NCBI GenBank assembly: GCA_966250335.1
Contig: CBINGZ010000030.1
Coordinates: 5,124-69,123, forward strand
Source: OLB7 sp966250335
Lineage (GTDB): Bacteria; Bacteroidota; Ignavibacteria; OLB7
Reading direction: 5' to 3'
DNA: 64,000 bases
The notes beneath the pieces are model-generated. The model was given only the letters and a program-made list of their open reading frames with translations, made no database searches and had not been told where the DNA came from. How positions within the stretch are numbered: the first letter of the stretch is position 1; each line of letters begins with the position of its first letter. Below are positions 9,101 through 18,006 of the stretch, in pieces. A program made the position numbers and the translations under genes.

Positions 9101-9380
9101 GGCCTCCTCCGGTTAATTGGATGGTAACGAATCATGGTGGCCGACGTCTGTACCGACGCCGGTCAAGTGGCAACACCCCTCCATCACGGCGAGTTCCGAG
9201 AATGGCGTGATGTTACGATATTCTCACACCGGCTCCGGCACGGCCTCTCCGAAACACAAGAAACGGGAGGGCATCGTATCTTCACCCCCTTCCGGATCGA
9301 CGTCGGACGCCGGTATACGGCATCCGGACCGCATCGAGCCGGGAATAATATCCTGCGATATATCACGGAGATCGAACAGA
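9101..9380. promoter_or_regulatory. Divergent promoter region, Mn catalase / proS
   Basis: A 280-bp gap between two divergently transcribed genes must hold both promoters. The only structure I see is a CATCACG/CGTGATG inverted repeat at about 9182-9213. No clear TAnnTTTG box was assigned. Confidence 0.35.
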
Positions 9381-11084
9381 GTGCGCTGGTCCAACATCTT
9401 CATCCCCACCCTTCGCGACGACCCGGCCGACGCCGAGGTCGCAAGTCACAAACTGCTCGTTCGCGCGGGCTACATCCGCCAGCTGACATCCGGCGTCTAC
9501 TCCCTTCTCCCACTGGCGCATCGCGTCAGGCTCAAGGTCATGGGGATCATCCGCGAGGAAATGAACGGGATCGGCGGACAGGAGTTCCTTCTGCCGGCGC
9601 TTCACCCGGCCGAGATCTGGAAGGAGTCGGGACGGTGGGAAGTGATGGGAGAGAACATGTTCAGGCTGCGCGACAGACGCGGCGCGGATATGGGACTCGG
9701 CATGACGCATGAGGAGATCTTCACCTCCATCATCAGGAACGCAATCGGCTCCTACAGACAGCTCCCCCAGATCTGGTATCAGATGCAGACGAAGTTCCGC
9801 GACGAGCCGAGACCGAAGTCGGGCCTGCTCCGCGTGCGGGAGTTCACGATGAAGGACGCCTACTCCTTCGACGTCGACCAGGAGGGACTCGACCGCGCCT
9901 TCGACGCGCACCACGGCGCGTATGCCCGGATCTTCACCCGCTGCGGGCTGGAGTTCGCGGGGGTGGAGGCGAGCTCCGGCGCGATGGGAGGGAGCCGCTC
10001 GGTGGAGTTCATGGTCCGCACCGACGCGGGAGAGGACGATATAGCGCGATGCACCCGATGCGACTACGCGGCCAACGTCGAGAAGGCCCTCTCGCGTCTG
10101 CCCGAACTCCCGGACGGAGATCGGCTCTCCGCTCCGGAGGAGTTCCCCACCCCCGGCGTCAGGACGATCGACGACCTTGTCCGGTTCCCCGGCGGGGCGG
10201 CCGCGGAATATCAGATCAAGACACTTGTCTACGTCGCCGACGGCTCGACGATCCTGGTGCTCCTGCGCGGTGATCATGAGCTGAACGAGACGAAGCTCGC
10301 CGACACTATAGGCGCCGTGAACGTCAGGCCGGCGCATCCCGAGGAGATCGTCGCGGCGCTGGGAGCCTCCGCGGGCTCGCTCGGAGCCGTCGGCGTGGGA
10401 CGCGAGAGCCACCCCCTGGTGACCATGATCGTCGCCGACGAGACGTTGCGGGGTCGCCAGGGAATGACCACGGGAGCGAACAGGAACGAGCATCACCTGC
10501 GCGGCGTGTCGGTCGATCGCGATATAATTGTCGGCCGATGGAGCTCGCTCAGGACGGTGAAACAAGGAGAAGGGTGCCCGAAGTGCGATGGGGAGCTCGA
10601 CGTGTTCAAGGCGGTCGAGGTGGGGCATATCTTCAAGCTCGGCACGAAATATTCCGAGAGCATGGGGGCGAACATCCTGAACGCCGACGGCCGCGAGACG
10701 CCGATCGTGATGGGGAGCTACGGCATCGGCGTGGAGCGCCTGATGGCGGCCGCCGTGGAGCTGAACCACGATGCCGCGGGGATCATCTGGCCGGAGTCGA
10801 TAGCGCCGTTCAGGGTCGTGGTGACCCCCGTCAACATGAAGTCCGACGAGATCGTGGCGGCGGCAACGCGTATCTACGAGGATCTTCTGGCGAAGGGGAT
10901 CGACGCCCTGCTGGACGACCGCGACGACCGCGCGGGGGTCAAGTTCAACGACGCCGATCTGATCGGCGTCCCGGTGCGGATCACCGTCGGCAAGAAGGTC
11001 GGCGAAGGGATCGTGGAGATCTTCAATCGCAGAACGAGAGAATCGAAGGAGGCGAGGATCGAGGAAGCGGCGGAGATGTTGTGA
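9381..11084 (+). CDS. proS: Prolyl-tRNA synthetase (bacterial type, with editing domain)
   Basis: A 567-residue class II aminoacyl-tRNA synthetase that charges tRNA-Pro. Class II motif 1 lies in SGVYSLLPLAHRVRLKVMG, motif 2 in RDEPRPKSGLLRVREFTMKD, and motif 3 in GSYGIGVERLMAAAVE. The stretch between motifs 2 and 3 (about residues 225-400) is the editing insertion that removes Ala-tRNA-Pro and marks the bacterial form. The C-terminal anticodon-binding domain begins near APFRVVVTPVNM. I chose the GTG at 9381 (product MRWSNIFIPTLRDDPADAE) because it gives the family start and usual length; the opening back to 9117 lacks similarity. Confidence 0.95.
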   Translation: MRWSNIFIPTLRDDPADAEVASHKLLVRAGYIRQLTSGVYSLLPLAHRVRLKVMGIIREEMNGIGGQEFLLPALHPAEIWKESGRWEVMGENMFRLRDRRGADMGLGMTHEEIFTSIIRNAIGSYRQLPQIWYQMQTKFRDEPRPKSGLLRVREFTMKDAYSFDVDQEGLDRAFDAHHGAYARIFTRCGLEFAGVEASSGAMGGSRSVEFMVRTDAGEDDIARCTRCDYAANVEKALSRLPELPDGDRLSAPEEFPTPGVRTIDDLVRFPGGAAAEYQIKTLVYVADGSTILVLLRGDHELNETKLADTIGAVNVRPAHPEEIVAALGASAGSLGAVGVGRESHPLVTMIVADETLRGRQGMTTGANRNEHHLRGVSVDRDIIVGRWSSLRTVKQGEGCPKCDGELDVFKAVEVGHIFKLGTKYSESMGANILNADGRETPIVMGSYGIGVERLMAAAVELNHDAAGIIWPESIAPFRVVVTPVNMKSDEIVAAATRIYEDLLAKGIDALLDDRDDRAGVKFNDADLIGVPVRITVGKKVGEGIVEIFNRRTRESKEARIEEAAEML

Positions 11085-11228
11085 TCCGATGACCGAACGA
11101 TCGGGTCGGATGCGCCGCCGGTGAGAACATTTGTCCGCCGCGTTGTCTATCATCCGACTACACGCTGCAACAGGAGGCGGAGCCCGCCTGATCCGGGTCG
11201 TTCCGAGCCTCCCCGGAGAGACGCGGGC

Positions 11229-11657
11229 TCACCTCTTCTCCCCCATGATCGTCGCCACGATCGTTCTCGGTCCGCCGCGGTCGCGGTGTTCGCAGAGGTA
11301 GATCCCCTGCCATGTGCCGAGCGCCGGTCTCCCCCGCGTGATCGGGACCGAGAGGGAGGCGCCGAGGAGCGACGCCTTGACGTGGGCCGGCATGTCGTCC
11401 GGCCCTTCGTCGGTGTGACGGTAGTAGGAGGCGTTCTCCGGGACCATCACGTTGAAATGACGCTCCATGTCGCCGCGCACGTCCGGACTCGCGTTCTCGT
11501 TGATCGAGAGGGAGGCGGAGGTATGCTGGATGAAGAGATGGAGAATCCCCGCCTCGACCTCACGCAGCTCCGGCAGTTGATCCAGCACCTCGTCGGTGAC
11601 GATATGGAACCCGCGGGAGCGGGGCTTCAGGGAGAACCGACGTTGTATCCAGATCAT
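11229..11657 (-). CDS. YjbQ/UPF0047 family protein
   Basis: A 142-residue single-domain protein of the YjbQ (UPF0047) family. Diagnostic segments are ILHLFIQHTSASLSINENAS, the DMERHFNVMVPE block, and GTWQGIYLCEHRDRGG near the C-terminus, which together hold the conserved His and Glu residues. Some members show weak thiamine phosphate synthase activity, but the physiological role of the family is unsettled, so I do not assign a reaction. It is the last gene of a minus-strand run with two unknown genes upstream. Confidence 0.9.
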   Translation of the reverse strand: MIWIQRRFSLKPRSRGFHIVTDEVLDQLPELREVEAGILHLFIQHTSASLSINENASPDVRGDMERHFNVMVPENASYYRHTDEGPDDMPAHVKASLLGASLSVPITRGRPALGTWQGIYLCEHRDRGGPRTIVATIMGEKR

Positions 11658-11712
11658 GCGACGTTCGAGAAATCGTATCGGTAGAAGATAATGTTGAAGG
11701 GGTCGCCGCTCC

Positions 11713-12132
11713 CTACTTTTCCGACGCGACGAATGTTTTCGATCCGATATATCGCCGCCGCGTGTTGAAGAAGCCTTCCCCCTCCCCCTTCGGATCCTTT
11801 CTGAAGACCGTCACCGTGTAGGTTCTGCCGGCGATCAGCGGCGGGGCGTCGCGCATCTCTGAACCGGCCGGAGGAACGCCGTAGGTCACGGGGGAGCGCA
11901 GGTTGTTCTCGTAGCCCGCTCCTCCCCGCGCCGTCCAGATCGCGCCGATGCCGTCGCCATCCTTCGATCCTTCGTAGAGGTTGAGTTCGTACGCCGCAGC
12001 CGGGGTCCAGGAGATGACCGGCCGCACTCCGCTCCCCACGGTGACGACCGGAACCTGGCTCTCGTCGAACCCGTGCATGCCGGCGCAGCCGACAAGTAGA
12101 AGGAGGAATGGAGGAAAGAGAAAGTTCTTCAT
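11713..12132 (-). CDS. Hypothetical lipoprotein
   Basis: A 139-residue protein I do not recognise. Residues 1-16 are a short lipoprotein signal peptide (MKNFLFPPFLLLLVGC, lipobox LVGC), so it is probably membrane anchored. The body (SGVRPVISWTPAAAYELNLY, later PPLIAGRTYTVTVFRKD) looks like a single beta-sandwich domain similar to fibronectin-like surface modules. Its start overlaps the stop of the preceding gene by 4 bp as ATGA, so the two are coupled. Confidence 0.7.
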   Translation of the reverse strand: MKNFLFPPFLLLLVGCAGMHGFDESQVPVVTVGSGVRPVISWTPAAAYELNLYEGSKDGDGIGAIWTARGGAGYENNLRSPVTYGVPPAGSEMRDAPPLIAGRTYTVTVFRKDPKGEGEGFFNTRRRYIGSKTFVASEK

Positions 12133-12557
12133 AGCATCCGCCCGTAGTATTCCCTGAAGCCCACGATCTGGTAGCCGCGCGTCTCGAATGCGATCACGAC
12201 ATATCTCGACCAGTAGTCTCCCTCGGTCAGCGATTCACACTGGAACTCGAAGCTCACGAGGTTTCCGTGCATGGCGATATGGTAGGGCTCATGAAGTTTC
12301 AGACGTTTCCCCTTACGGGAGTCGTCGAGACATTTGTACGTCATATACATGCGCCCTTGGCTGCCGGAGATGGATCGACGGGGCGCCCCGTCGAGAGACC
12401 AGAACTCCATATCCGGAGCGAGCATGTCGATATAATCGAGGAAATCCCCCGTCGCCCATCCGTGGGCAAACGCGTCGAAGGCCGCGCGGGCGGTGCGGAA
12501 GGTCTGGCTTCCGGTGTCGATATCGTTCATGGCAGGCAGTATCGATAGATCCGTCAT
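12129..12557 (-). CDS. NTF2/SnoaL-like domain protein
   Basis: A 142-residue protein whose pattern fits the NTF2/SnoaL fold: helix FRTARAAFDAFAHGWATGDF, then YIDMLAPDMEFWSLDG, then beta strands ending QIVGFREYYGRML. Such proteins are small isomerase-like or ligand-binding domains; no catalytic assignment is possible. It overlaps the downstream lipoprotein gene by 4 bp. Start taken at 12557; an internal ATG at 12530 (MNDIDTGS) is a possible alternative. Confidence 0.65.
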   Translation of the reverse strand: MTDLSILPAMNDIDTGSQTFRTARAAFDAFAHGWATGDFLDYIDMLAPDMEFWSLDGAPRRSISGSQGRMYMTYKCLDDSRKGKRLKLHEPYHIAMHGNLVSFEFQCESLTEGDYWSRYVVIAFETRGYQIVGFREYYGRML

Positions 12558-12669
12558 TCAGTGCACGCTGTTCACGCCCCGAACGGATAATCATTCGAGC
12601 ATGAGAAGCGATCGGATTCCCGCAGAACGCCAGGCCGACACCATCATCAGGCGATATTACTCCTTGAGA

Positions 12670-13080
12670 TAGCGCCGTAGGCGCGCACCAGATGTACGTA
12701 GCCCCGGCAGACACCGGTTGGCGATGTTCGGGCTCATGCGGGCACGAAAATCCCGCATGAAATTACATCGTGGCGATGAATTATCGGAGAACGAAGAATG
12801 GGCCGCCCCTTCGGGGCTTCAGAATATATAGCCACGACCCGAAGGGCTACAAACAGGCGCTCCCTTCGGGAGCCATCAACATTGTGCGGGACATCCCTCG
12901 AACACATCCCCAGCCCATGTATAGATCTGGGAGAGGCGGCCCCTATGTCCCGATACACACATGTCCCGATACACCTGTTACCGTTGTCTCCGGTCTATAC
13001 AGCCCCGAAGGGGCGAACCATTTGCAGCCCCGACATTCCCCCTTGAAATCTTAAGCGCCGAAGGTGCGTCCCATTCTTCA
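12670..13080. repeat. REP-like palindrome cluster 1 (in a 637-bp gene-free gap)
   Basis: The gap 12558-13194 has no credible gene. It holds at least six short palindromic units: AGCGCCGTAGGCGCG (12671), GAAGAATGGGCCGCCCC continuing to TTCGGGGCTTC (12793-12820), AGCC...GAAGGGCTAC (12830-12850), GCTCCCTTCGGGAGC (12859-12873), AGCCCCGAAGGGGCG (13001) and TTAAGCGCCGAAGGTGCG (13051). Several fold as stems capped by a TTCG or GAA loop. The same units recur at 43891-44070. This resembles repetitive extragenic palindromes; no transposase is present nearby. Confidence 0.65.
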
Positions 13081-13194
13081 TCTCCCCGTCGATGAAGAGA
13101 AAAACGGTACGAGACTCCAACGTCCCAGGAGATTATAACATCGCATAGCATTACAAATGATCGCCGGGCTCATACTGAATCCCTTAGCGATGTT

Positions 13195-14163
13195 TCAACC
13201 CGGCCGCCCCCGGCCCGGCTGGATGACGGGGAGGCCGAGCTTCGGCTCAAGGCGTTCGCTATCGTAGTGGAGATCGAAGAACTCGTCGCACCATAGGCAG
13301 ATGTTCTTCAGGTCGGCTCCGCGCTCCGTCGCCTGCTCACGCGCTATTCCGATCGAGGCCCCCATGCCGTACGGGTCCCCCTCGTTGATCGCTCTGAACA
13401 CCTCCGACTTCGATACTCTTGCGAGAACGTCGGAGACCCGTTCGATGCGGGCGTCTCCAAGCGGGTGCTTCGTGCCGGGGCAGCAGGGGTTGATCTTCCA
13501 GAGCTGGATCGAGATCTCCTGCGGAAGTTCGGTCCCCCCCAGGAACCCCCTGCCGCCGGAGAGGATCGCGCAGAAATTGTGGGTATGATCCCGCAGCCAC
13601 ATGTCGGTCGACATCGCCCTCCCCCGGGCCCAGTTGCCCCCGAGCCACATCTCCTCGGTCGCCCCCCAGAAGCCGTAGCTCGGGGCGTCGGGCTTCAGAT
13701 AGTTCTCCTTTTCGATCAGAGGATCGGGATCGTCGCCGCTCATCCCGCGCGAGCGGAAGAGCCGCTCCAGAAGCTCCTTCCGGCTCCCCTTATGCCTGTG
13801 CAGCTCGTCGATGGCGGCAACGTCGATCCGGGTGACGCCGCGCTTGAGGAGCTGATCGAGGATCGTCCCGTTCAGCAGGTCGCCGTTGGTCTGGAGCATG
13901 ATCTGGGTCGCTCCCTGATATTTTCTCCGCAAATCGTCGAGAATGCAGTAGAGCTTCGTCCGCTCGGCGAGCGGCTCGCCGCCGGAGAGAATGATGCGGC
14001 CGACGCGATCGGGGAGATGATCTATCACGGCAAGACATTCATCGAGCGTCATCCGCTCCCCGCGCGGGCCGGAGTCGTTGTAGCAATGATCGCACTCGTC
14101 GTTGCAGAGCTGGGTGAAGACCCAGTAGATCGATTCGATGCCGTTGAAATCGGTGTTGATCAT
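13195..14163 (-). CDS. Radical SAM protein linked to an ABC importer
   Basis: A 322-residue radical SAM enzyme. The iron-sulfur signature CNDECDHC (CX3CX2C) lies near residue 20, and the SAM-binding GGEPL stretch follows in RIILSGGEPLAERTK. Extra cysteines occur later in FCAILSG, NPCCPGTKHPLG and NICLWCDEFF, a pattern that suggests an auxiliary cluster of SPASM/twitch type. The start at 14163 overlaps the stop of the ATPase gene by 4 bp (ATGA), so it is coupled to the importer operon. The substrate is unknown; a role in modifying the imported compound or a peptide is possible but inferred. Confidence 0.85.
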   Translation of the reverse strand: MINTDFNGIESIYWVFTQLCNDECDHCYNDSGPRGERMTLDECLAVIDHLPDRVGRIILSGGEPLAERTKLYCILDDLRRKYQGATQIMLQTNGDLLNGTILDQLLKRGVTRIDVAAIDELHRHKGSRKELLERLFRSRGMSGDDPDPLIEKENYLKPDAPSYGFWGATEEMWLGGNWARGRAMSTDMWLRDHTHNFCAILSGGRGFLGGTELPQEISIQLWKINPCCPGTKHPLGDARIERVSDVLARVSKSEVFRAINEGDPYGMGASIGIAREQATERGADLKNICLWCDEFFDLHYDSERLEPKLGLPVIQPGRGRPG

Positions 14164-14933
14164 ATCGTCTGCTCCTGAGCTCCCCGTTCCAGGGAGGTCC
14201 AGAAATCGATCTCCTTCCTGGCGCCGAACTCGGGATGATCGATGAACTCCTCTCTGCTGGAGAACCGCACCAGCGTTCCCCGGTTCATACACGCGATCTC
14301 ATCCCCGAGAATGATCGCCTCCTTCAGATCGTGGGTGACGAACACCGACGCGATCCGATATGTCTCCACGATGCTTCTGAAGAGTCGCTGCATGGCCCCC
14401 CTGGTCTCCGGATCGAGATTGCTGAACGGCTCATCCAGCAGGAGCACCTCCGGCCCCACGATCGCCCCCCTGCCGAACGCGGCCCGCTGCCGCTGGCCGC
14501 CGGAAAGGTGGTGCGGCATCCGCCTCTCGTACCCGGCAAGCTCCAGCCTGCCGATCATCTCGTCGACTCTCCGCCCGATCTCCCGTTCCGGAAGATTCCG
14601 GACACGAAGTCCGAATGCGATATTCTCGAAGACGTTCAGATGAGGGAAGAGAAGCGGTTCCTGGTACATGTAGACGACGTTCCGCGCGGCAAGGGGAACC
14701 GCGGCGACATTCCTTCCCCTGATCCTCACCTCTCCCCGATCCGCCTCCGTCAGTCCCGCAATGATCTTCAGCAAGGTCGTCTTGCCGCACCCCGACTTTC
14801 CCAGAATAGTGAGCGTGCGCCCCTGTTCCACATCGAGCCCCACACCTCGCAGCACAATATGTTTACCGTAGGCCTTGTCGACCCCGGAGACCGCCAGCAC
14901 GGGGCCGGTCGGATATGTATCGCCGTTACTCAT
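14160..14933 (-). CDS. ABC transporter ATP-binding protein (YnjD-like)
   Basis: A 257-residue ABC ATPase that powers the importer encoded just upstream. Walker A is GKSGCGKTT near residue 41, the Q-loop YMYQEPLLFPHLNVF follows, the signature is HLSGGQRQRAAFGRG, and Walker B is VLLLDEPFSNLD with the switch His in VFVTHD. The start at 14933 (MSNGDTYPTG) leaves a 14-bp gap to the permease gene; the longer opening to 15629 is inside the permease and is rejected. The gene order matches YnjB-YnjC-YnjD of E. coli, an importer of unknown substrate. Confidence 0.92.
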   Translation of the reverse strand: MSNGDTYPTGPVLAVSGVDKAYGKHIVLRGVGLDVEQGRTLTILGKSGCGKTTLLKIIAGLTEADRGEVRIRGRNVAAVPLAARNVVYMYQEPLLFPHLNVFENIAFGLRVRNLPEREIGRRVDEMIGRLELAGYERRMPHHLSGGQRQRAAFGRGAIVGPEVLLLDEPFSNLDPETRGAMQRLFRSIVETYRIASVFVTHDLKEAIILGDEIACMNRGTLVRFSSREEFIDHPEFGARKEIDFWTSLERGAQEQTI

Positions 14934-14947
14934 AATCGATCGGAATT

Positions 14948-15751
14948 CTATCGCACAGGAGTTCCATACACGAACCGCCTCCCCGCCCAGAGCATCAGCA
15001 CCGGCGGCAGCGTGAGCAGAACGCTGCTGACCGCCGCATGGTAGATGTTGGCCTCTCCGATATACATGAACACCAGCATCGTCAGCGTCTGGACCTTCCC
15101 GGCCCCTATCAGAAGCGTGATGCCGTATTGAAACCATGAGAAAAGAAACGTCTGCAGGAAGCAGATCAGGAGCATTCCGCGCGCGGCCGGCATCAGCACG
15201 CGGGCATAGATCTGACGGGTCGATCCCCCCAGAAGAGCCGCCACCCCCTCCAGCTCGCGTCGCTCGCGGTTCCAGAAACTCATACAGAAGATCAGAGCGA
15301 AGCCGAGCGTGAAGATCAGCTGCGCGAAGACGACCCCCGCGATGCTCCCGGCCAGGCCGATCCTGATGTAGAGGACATGGATGCAGGTCCCCAGGATCAC
15401 CGGCGACATCGCGAACGGCAGATATGCCGGCAACAGCAGAAGGCGCCGGCGCTCGTGATACGCTACATATCGACTTGCGATAAACCCTCCGCACGTCGCG
15501 AAGAACGCCACGGTCGCCGAGATCAGAACGGAAAGGAGCATGCTCCGGGCAAGCTCCCCCCGGCCCGAGAGAAGCTGGAGCCACCGTCCCGGCGTCACGG
15601 CGCTCGGAACCAGATCGGGATAGACCCATCGCTCCGAAAAGGAGAGGAGCCCGAGATAGAACAACGGAACGATAGATGCGACGGCCACCATCACCACGGC
15701 CGCGCCCCTTCCCGGCGATCTCCCGATATCGGCGCGCCGGTTATCCCTCAC
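14948..15751 (-). CDS. ABC transporter permease, second subunit
   Basis: A 267-residue inner-membrane permease with about six hydrophobic segments (for example AAVVMVAVASIVPLFYLGLL and MSPVILGTCIHVLYIRIGLA). The EAA-type loop that contacts the ATPase is around RRELEGVAALLGGSTRQIY. It overlaps the preceding permease by 11 bp. In E. coli the related YnjC is a single fused double permease; here the two halves are separate genes. Confidence 0.88.
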   Translation of the reverse strand: MRDNRRADIGRSPGRGAAVVMVAVASIVPLFYLGLLSFSERWVYPDLVPSAVTPGRWLQLLSGRGELARSMLLSVLISATVAFFATCGGFIASRYVAYHERRRLLLLPAYLPFAMSPVILGTCIHVLYIRIGLAGSIAGVVFAQLIFTLGFALIFCMSFWNRERRELEGVAALLGGSTRQIYARVLMPAARGMLLICFLQTFLFSWFQYGITLLIGAGKVQTLTMLVFMYIGEANIYHAAVSSVLLTLPPVLMLWAGRRFVYGTPVR

Positions 15752-16601
15752 CTTCCTTCTCCCCCATTCCCCTGTATGCAGCCACGATCAGGGAAAGTGA
15801 CACCACGGTGTAGAGGATCGCGCAGATGAACGCCTCCGGCTTCCGGCCGAGATCGAACATCGCGTACTTCCTCATGATCAGCACGGAGACCATCTGCGGG
15901 GATTGCGCCCCAAGGAGGAGCGGCGCCTCGTACGCGCCGAAGACGCCGACCAGATGGAGAAGGATCGTGGGAAACGCCGTTCGGAGCAGGATCGGCAACG
16001 TCACTCTCCTCAGCAGCGCGCGGCGGCCGGCGCCGAGGGTCCCGGCCGTCCGTTCAAGTTCACGGAGCCCCCGGTCCTCATAGATGCGCGCAAAGAAGAT
16101 CAGGAAGAAGGGGACGGCGATCATCATCTGTGCGGCGATGATCCCGATCCCGAACCTGTCGTTCACCAGATCGGGCGCCCCCGTGGGATCGGAGATGATC
16201 CCGAGCGCCGTGAGAACGCGCGCCAGATACCCGGCGCCCGAGAGGAGCTGAAAGACGACGAACGCCGCGACGGTCCCGGGGAGCGCCAGCGGCAGATATA
16301 TCGCATAAGAAAGCATCCCGCGGTTCAGCGACCGGCGCAGATAGAGCGCAAGGGGAACGGCAACGGCGACCGAGGCGGCGGTGGCGGTCGCCGCTATCGC
16401 CAGGCTGACGCCGAACGACGCGGCGATCTCGCCGCTCTCCCACAGGCGGCTCCAGTATTCCAGCGTGAACCCGTCGTTCAGAAGCCCCGCCAGCCCGATG
16501 CTGTACGCGAACGCATAGAGGAGACTGATCGCGGTCGGCAGAACGGCGACCGCGATAAAGAGACCGTATCCGATACGTTCTACATTAGCTCTCAATGACA
16601 T
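15741..16601 (-). CDS. ABC transporter permease, first subunit
   Basis: A 286-residue inner-membrane permease with about six membrane spans (YGLFIAVAVLPTAISLLYAF near the N-terminus). The coupling loop is in LRELERTAGTLGAGRRALLR. It overlaps the substrate-binding protein gene by 17 bp and the second permease gene by 11 bp, showing tight translational coupling through the operon. Confidence 0.88.
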   Translation of the reverse strand: MSLRANVERIGYGLFIAVAVLPTAISLLYAFAYSIGLAGLLNDGFTLEYWSRLWESGEIAASFGVSLAIAATATAASVAVAVPLALYLRRSLNRGMLSYAIYLPLALPGTVAAFVVFQLLSGAGYLARVLTALGIISDPTGAPDLVNDRFGIGIIAAQMMIAVPFFLIFFARIYEDRGLRELERTAGTLGAGRRALLRRVTLPILLRTAFPTILLHLVGVFGAYEAPLLLGAQSPQMVSVLIMRKYAMFDLGRKPEAFICAILYTVVSLSLIVAAYRGMGEKEGEG

Positions 16602-17862
16602 GTTTCCGGAAGTCGTCGAAGATCCTGATCATATATTCCGGCGCCAGCTCCATCAGCGCCTTCCCCTGGATCTGCTCGCGCGGCGGCGCGAACCTCCTCC
16701 CCGGAATCGACCTGAACTTCTCCCGCCACTCCTCGGGAAGCCGCGCCACGTCGAGCACGGTGCCGTCCCCCCAGACGGCCGGATCGAGCTTGCGGAGCTG
16801 GGCCTCCGGGGAGATCAGGAAGTTCGCCGTCACCATCGCGCCGGGGATGTTTCCGGAGCGGGCGGAGATCCCCATGTAGTGGCTGTTCTGGATCGTTCCC
16901 GCGTCGAGCACGTATGCCCTCGACGTCTCCGGGAACGCCCCCTGCAGCACCTTGTTGTCGACCTCGCCGTCGTTGTTGCTCATCGTGAAATCGATCTCGC
17001 CGGCGGCGAACATCTGATGAAGCTGCGCGACACCGGCGGGGAAGGTCCTCCCCTCCTTCCAGAAATAGGGCTTGATGCGATTGATATATTCCCAGAGGAG
17101 CGTCGCATACGTATCGTACCGCGCCAAATCGAAGGGACCGGAGAGATCATCCCCCTTCTCCTTCGCGATATCGATCAGGAGCGACTTGAGGAAGGTCATG
17201 CCGGTGAAGGAGTTGTCGAACGTGAAGCGGCCCCGATGCTTCCGCACATACTCCTCCAGCGCGGCTCTGGTCCCGGGAGGCTCAGGGGTGCGGAGCGTAT
17301 CGTAGATGATCGCGAGCTGCACGTTCCCCCAGGGGCTTTCGTACCCCTCCACCTTCTGCTGGAAATCGGTGTTGATGAACCTGTTGTCGAAATCGACATG
17401 GGCCGCGTTCGGGAGCCTGTCGACGAACGGGCCGTGGAGGGCGCTGATCTTCCGGAGCTGGTAGAAGGTCTCGCCGTTGATCCACATCATATCGTACTCG
17501 CTTTGTTCCTTCCCCGCCTCCATCTCCGCCATCAGAGCCGACACCAGATCGGAGCCCTGGCCGCCGACGATCCTGAGCGTGACCCCGTGCTTCTCCTTCA
17601 GAGAGGGAATCACGTACTCCTTCATGTAGGCGTTGATGTAGGGATCACCCTGCCACATGGAGAGAGTGACCGTGGCGCCGCGCGCGCGGGCTTCAATATC
17701 GGTCCACGACAGTTTGGCGAGGTCGCTCTCCTTCTCCGGTTGCTCCCCTTCTCCGCAGGAGGAGAGAAGTGCGCAGAGCAGAAAGATACCGCACACGCGG
17801 AATGATGGAGTCGTGCGCCGCGATATCGAGCTGCGACAGAAACGAAAAGAGATATCCGACAT
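16585..17862 (-). CDS. ABC transporter substrate-binding lipoprotein (YnjB-like)
   Basis: A 425-residue extracytoplasmic binding protein. The signal peptide ends in the lipobox LLSSC near residue 32, predicting a lipid anchor. The body resembles the YnjB/COG4134 group of periplasmic binding proteins: TVTLSMWQGDPYINAYMKEY, MMWINGETFYQLRKI, SPWGNVQLAIIYDTLRTP, and NSHYMGISARSGNIPGAMVT. The start at 17862 (MSDISFRFCR) was chosen to fit the signal peptide; the opening to 17958 adds residues before it. It is the first gene of a five-gene minus-strand unit ending in a radical SAM gene. The ligand is unknown. Confidence 0.85.
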   Translation of the reverse strand: MSDISFRFCRSSISRRTTPSFRVCGIFLLCALLSSCGEGEQPEKESDLAKLSWTDIEARARGATVTLSMWQGDPYINAYMKEYVIPSLKEKHGVTLRIVGGQGSDLVSALMAEMEAGKEQSEYDMMWINGETFYQLRKISALHGPFVDRLPNAAHVDFDNRFINTDFQQKVEGYESPWGNVQLAIIYDTLRTPEPPGTRAALEEYVRKHRGRFTFDNSFTGMTFLKSLLIDIAKEKGDDLSGPFDLARYDTYATLLWEYINRIKPYFWKEGRTFPAGVAQLHQMFAAGEIDFTMSNNDGEVDNKVLQGAFPETSRAYVLDAGTIQNSHYMGISARSGNIPGAMVTANFLISPEAQLRKLDPAVWGDGTVLDVARLPEEWREKFRSIPGRRFAPPREQIQGKALMELAPEYMIRIFDDFRKHVIES

Positions 17863-17912
17863 GATTCCGCTGCTCTCCGAGTAAAATTCACAATCCTGAC
17901 ATGACGACGAAA

Positions 17913-17943
17913 GGGTGAACGGCAATAGTCTGCCGTTGCACCC
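17913..17943 (-). terminator. Probable terminator of the TonB-dependent receptor gene
   Basis: An imperfect GC-rich hairpin (GGGTG and ACGGC arms pairing with GCCGT and CACCC) just after the receptor stop on the minus strand, followed by TTTCG. It would separate the receptor from the importer operon, whose promoter must then be in or near the same 144-bp gap. Confidence 0.5.
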
Positions 17944-18006
17944 CTGTCGTCCTTTCACACATCGGCTTCGTCCGGAAGGGATTGCGGGAGAATCCCTCTC
18001 ACGGCA

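Noticed and set aside
7937..9127. 396-residue plus-strand opening
   Set aside because: Exact antisense of a clear manganese catalase gene.
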